DNA of 64,000 nt from Helopsaltes ochotensis (Eukaryota; Chordata; Aves; Passeriformes; Locustellidae), in contig VXBM01000331.1 in assembly GCA_013400155.1 (NCBI GenBank), positions 299,786-363,785 on the forward strand, in the 5' to 3' direction. A program made the translations under genes and the position numbers. The stretch's first letter is position 1. Each line of letters starts with the position of its first letter. Shown in pieces: positions 60,431 to 64,000 of this stretch. The notes under the pieces were generated by a model that saw only the letters and a program-made list of their open reading frames with translations, was not told the origin of the DNA and made no database searches.

Positions 60431-62670
60431 TAAGCAATCCCCACTTCACAGCATAATCCTCCAAATTATTGGCCTGTCTCATTTAATCAGAGTGATTCAA
60501 AAGTCAACAGCAAGGCAGCTCTGAGTAAGTACACATATCAAACTCCACTGGTCCTTGGCAATTTCTGAGCAAGGTGCTGCAAAGTAGAACTTAGTGTGGT
60601 GAGCTTGTTTCACCATACTGAAATTGTTCCCAATGGCAATGACTTGTCACTTGTCTCCCTCTCGTGCTGTTGTTCATGAGAAATTGCTGATCGTCCTACC
60701 TGTGCGTCAGCTTCACCTTTCTTTCAAATTTATGTGGGTGTAAGGTGTGCCATCTCAGCCACTCAGAGTGCCTGCTGTCTTTCCTTCTTGCGTTTTTATG
60801 TGGTGCATTCCAGATTTCCTACTGGTCATGTCTGCTACTCAGGCATAGGAGGAGGGAAGCTTGGACTCATCTCTCTTTTTTAAATTTCTCTTTTCACTGA
60901 TATTCCTAGCATTTCCCACTTTCTATATGCATACTATACACTTAATAAAATGGCACATGTTCACATTCTTGAGGGCGTTCCAGTGATTTTTTTCGAGTCC
61001 AATATTGACAATGAATGGTGTTGCATGTTTCTACTTTGCACAACATTGGCAGCACTATCTCAAGAGTTTCAGTAAGAACAGTGTTATACACATTAGCAGC
61101 ATATGTGTTCATTAACGAAAAGAACATTTTGAAAATAATTCTTTTTGTGTTTAAAATATTCAGGTGAAATCAGATACTTCCATCAAGTCCTGGAGATAAA
61201 GCTGTTTCCGATATTGTGTCTCAATCTAAGTGGGTAACAAGCCAGTGGCTCGATGGGCAGAATTGGCATTTGTGACCTAAGAAACAGGATATTTTTGCTT
61301 ACTTTTAGACTCATCTAAAATACTTGAACACCATAACCTTCTTATTTTGTCATATGAGGAGCCATGAAGCCTTAAGTAGGCTGTTGCAGTGCAAAAGTAT
61401 CATGTAAATTTTCTTTATTTAGTCCATGCACTTATTGTGAAATTTTGGTGTTTCTTCACACTTAACAGTTCCAGTAAACATTGCCTCACTTATGTCTGCC
61501 TAAGTTACAATGTGAACATCTATTTCTCTTGGGTTTGCTTTCAGCAACAGTACATTACAGCACAAATATTTTTCCAGAATAGTTTCCACAAATGTTCCCA
61601 GATGCATGGAAATATTTTGATTAATACTTTGAACTGTAGTCAAATGACTTTCCTTTTTCTTTAATGCATTTTATTTCTGTCTTTGTTCTTTATAAAATCA
61701 CAATATCATCTATTTTATGGAACTTTCCCTGCTCTCTTCTTGAGTAGGAAGCCCTGGAGGAGTCAGTTAGTTTTCAACATTTTTGAGCACAGATCACACT
61801 AAATATATAAAAAGATTGGTGAATATAGTTTTCTGTAATTGCATTGCTATGTAGTAAACCTCCCACAGATATAAAGAAAGCAATACAAGAGAACCAAGGA
61901 TAATAGCAGAACTCACTATCTTTTCAGTAAATTTCAGAAAGTATGTGTGTGTGTGTTCACAGGTATAAATAAATCATTAAACTGTGTTTGGTAGAGTGTG
62001 ATCTTAAGAAATATTTTATTCTTATTTTGCTCCAGATTTATTTCAATTATTACATTTTATAATACTATATGTGGACAGTAATAAAAGTGAGGAATGGAAG
62101 CCTTTATTCTTTGGAGGCACTGGAACTTTTACTTCCATGTGATTCTAAATTTCAGGTCGGATCATAATCAAAGCTGGTATTATGGAAAGCCTAAGAGGTA
62201 TGGACACAACTGAATGCTAAGGTGTTAACCAGTATTAGAGATTACAGGCATTACTTCTGTTATATTTTTGCTAATTGCTTCTCAAATTCCTTTTCTAGAC
62301 CTGCATGTAGTACTATGACTCAGCCTAGCCTTAGAAATTCTCATTAAGCCAAAATCAGGGGTAGTGTTAAGAGTTTAAGTCATGTAGCAATAAATACGAA
62401 TGAATCTGAAGGAGTTGATGTTAACATTGTGCTGTTCAAAAGTAAGTATAAATCACACCATGCTAGAGTCAGCTGAGAATTTAGCTGAAGATCTTCATGA
62501 CCTACTTCATCCCTCCAATAGGAAAATCAGCAGAGGTGGATAATCATAGAATTATTTTTTTTTATAGTTTTCCCAAAAGCCTTAGACTCCTTTTGTGCCG
62601 AATGTACAAAGCTATGTCTTTCATCCATGTTTATTTTTTTTTCTGTACCTCAGGAGAGGTGGAAAAATGG

Positions 62671-62702
62671 TGTGTATATATATATATATATATGTATGTA
62701 TA
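62671..62702 (+). repeat. (TA)n microsatellite
   Basis: TGTG followed by about nine TA units and then TGTATGTATA. AT-rich dinucleotide repeat. Confidence 0.9.
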
Positions 62703-63092
62703 ATATGATATGATATTCCTTCAACCATATCAGCATTCAGCCCTGTATCCCACCTTATCCCTGAATATGTCAAGTGCCCTCCATAAGATTTGGAGAGTAA
62801 GACCAGATTTTACAGTAAAACATTTTGACTTTCCTGACCTCCACCGAGTAGAAGTAATGTAATATATAGAAAATGTCTTTGTTACTAACCTAGGAGAAAG
62901 ATCAGGTCTGTTTTTATGGCTGATTATAATTAGTGACAAACATATAAGCAAATAGGCGACCAAACTCCATCTGGAATATTATTTCCAAGGCTGTCCACCC
63001 ACATAGGAAGGATATTATTTGCCTTGGAGACTTCTTTCTAGAATTCTAGAATTTCAAGAACCTGAGTCATGAAGGCAAATTTGAACTACTGC

Positions 63093-63110
63093 TTTTTTTT
63101 TTTTTTTTTT
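63093..63110 (+). repeat. Poly(T) run of 18
   Basis: Eighteen T followed by CTAG. On the minus strand it is a poly(A) that could end a retrocopy, but no recognisable LINE or processed gene adjoins it. Confidence 0.85.
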
Positions 63111-64000
63111 CTAGATATGAGACTTAAAGTTGTTAAAAGTGTATGCCCAGGATTCACCAGAAACCATTTGTCATGGTGGAAACAATATGCACCATTTAAT
63201 TTTAAAAGCTGCCTGAAGTTTTAGGATTTCGCTTTTGACAGTTCTGAACTCAGTGCACTGGATTAGTACAATATCTGTGGGACATAATGTATACTGCACA
63301 AGATTCTTCTCATGGGTTCTTCAGTGTGCCTAAACCCTAAGTAAACCACCCATATTTATGAGCAAGCAGGTCTTCAAGCTTGTTGCTGGACCTCATGTCT
63401 GACATTTCCAGTAGCATGCCAACTGTCTCTGCATGTCTGTTATCCACTGTCAAGTGGAAGCATGGGGGAAAAAATTGACTGTGCAGCATCTAGGTAGAGG
63501 CAGTGGTTGATCTCTCAGACCTGGGCTGCTTTTGAATTTGCTTTCTGTCACACTGGGCTGCATAGTCTGTTACCTTTAACAAGGCTCCATATGGTAGATA
63601 TTAGAAATAGGAAAGAAAGAGGAGTGAAGCAATGTGAGTAAAGGTTATTAGACCTTTCATATTAAATAATCCAGGGAGATAGATAGAAATGGATTCAAGG
63701 CACTTAGATTTTATTGTGGAGGGATATTATGGGTACACGTGATGAAAGACTGAGGGCTGAGATAAACAGAAAAAGTACTCTGAATTTGCTTTCTGTTAGG
63801 TTTGCTTTACACCAGTGGGCTATATGTGTTGACACATAAATACAGGACGACAGAGTAATATACCAGGATAATGTTGGTGAGGACTATACCATTTTGGTGT
63901 TTAACAGAATGAAATCAGGAATCATTTATGTTCTGGAACTAGGATTTAATAAAGAAAAATTTCTGTTGTCTCCATAAATTTTACTTCTGAAAGAAAAAAA

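Larger units (their letters stand above)
60431..64000. other. Unique AT-rich sequence to the window end
   Basis: No gene or transposon recognised. Simple repeats at 62671-62702 and 63093-63110 are listed separately. A 91-codon frame at 61389-61664 (+) is Phe- and Asn-rich and has no domain. Confidence 0.5.

Noticed and set aside
63093..63110. Poly(T) as the tail of an antisense processed pseudogene or SINE
   Set aside because: No recognisable retrocopy body or target-site duplication beside it.

Overview
The window looks like AT-rich, gene-poor nuclear DNA from a bird, probably a neoavian and perhaps a songbird. This rests on its mobile elements: CR1 LINE pieces in both orientations, an ERV-L-type provirus, and two solo LTRs that look like families I know from songbird genomes. 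There are no bacterial-style gene clusters. I recognise no host protein-coding exon, tRNA, rRNA, snRNA or CRISPR. Nearly all open frames are short and have no recognisable domain. The window is best read as an intergenic region or one large intron.

Layout. Positions 1-16284 are unique AT-rich sequence with a few microsatellites. Positions 16285-22137 hold a decayed ERV-L-type provirus (+): 5' LTR, a degenerate tRNA-Lys-type primer site, leader, then broken gag, protease, RT, RNase H and integrase, then a truncated 3' LTR. It abuts a 2.2-kb CR1 LINE (-) at 22140-24350, which keeps recognisable ORF1 esterase, endonuclease and RT pieces. Positions 24351-30539 are unique sequence. At 30540-31060 (-) lies a fossil LINE whose RT motifs look like the L1/Tx1 group rather than CR1, which is unexpected in a bird. 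A CR1 tail (-) lies at 35894-36012. A palindromic, MITE-like ancient repeat lies at 39831-39953. Pieces of another old dispersed repeat lie near 42664 and 46138.

Positions 47830-48595 are a complete solo LTR flanked by a perfect 5-bp duplication (GATGT), the cleanest structural call here. Positions 57482-58570 are a second solo LTR of a different family, carrying an internal ~50-bp degenerate repeat and apparently inserted in the 3' tail of a CR1 copy. A last short CR1 tail lies at 60368-60430. The rest is unique sequence with simple repeats and two strong G-quadruplex motifs.

Nothing here forms an operon or pathway. What links the features is layered transposon history: ancient L1-like and MITE-like fossils, then CR1, then ERV insertions reduced by decay and by LTR-LTR recombination. 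No new functional system was found. The observations most worth checking are the L1-like fossil, the palindromic repeat, and the two solo LTRs as possible GC-rich promoter islands in an AT-rich desert. Family names come from pattern recognition, not a database search.
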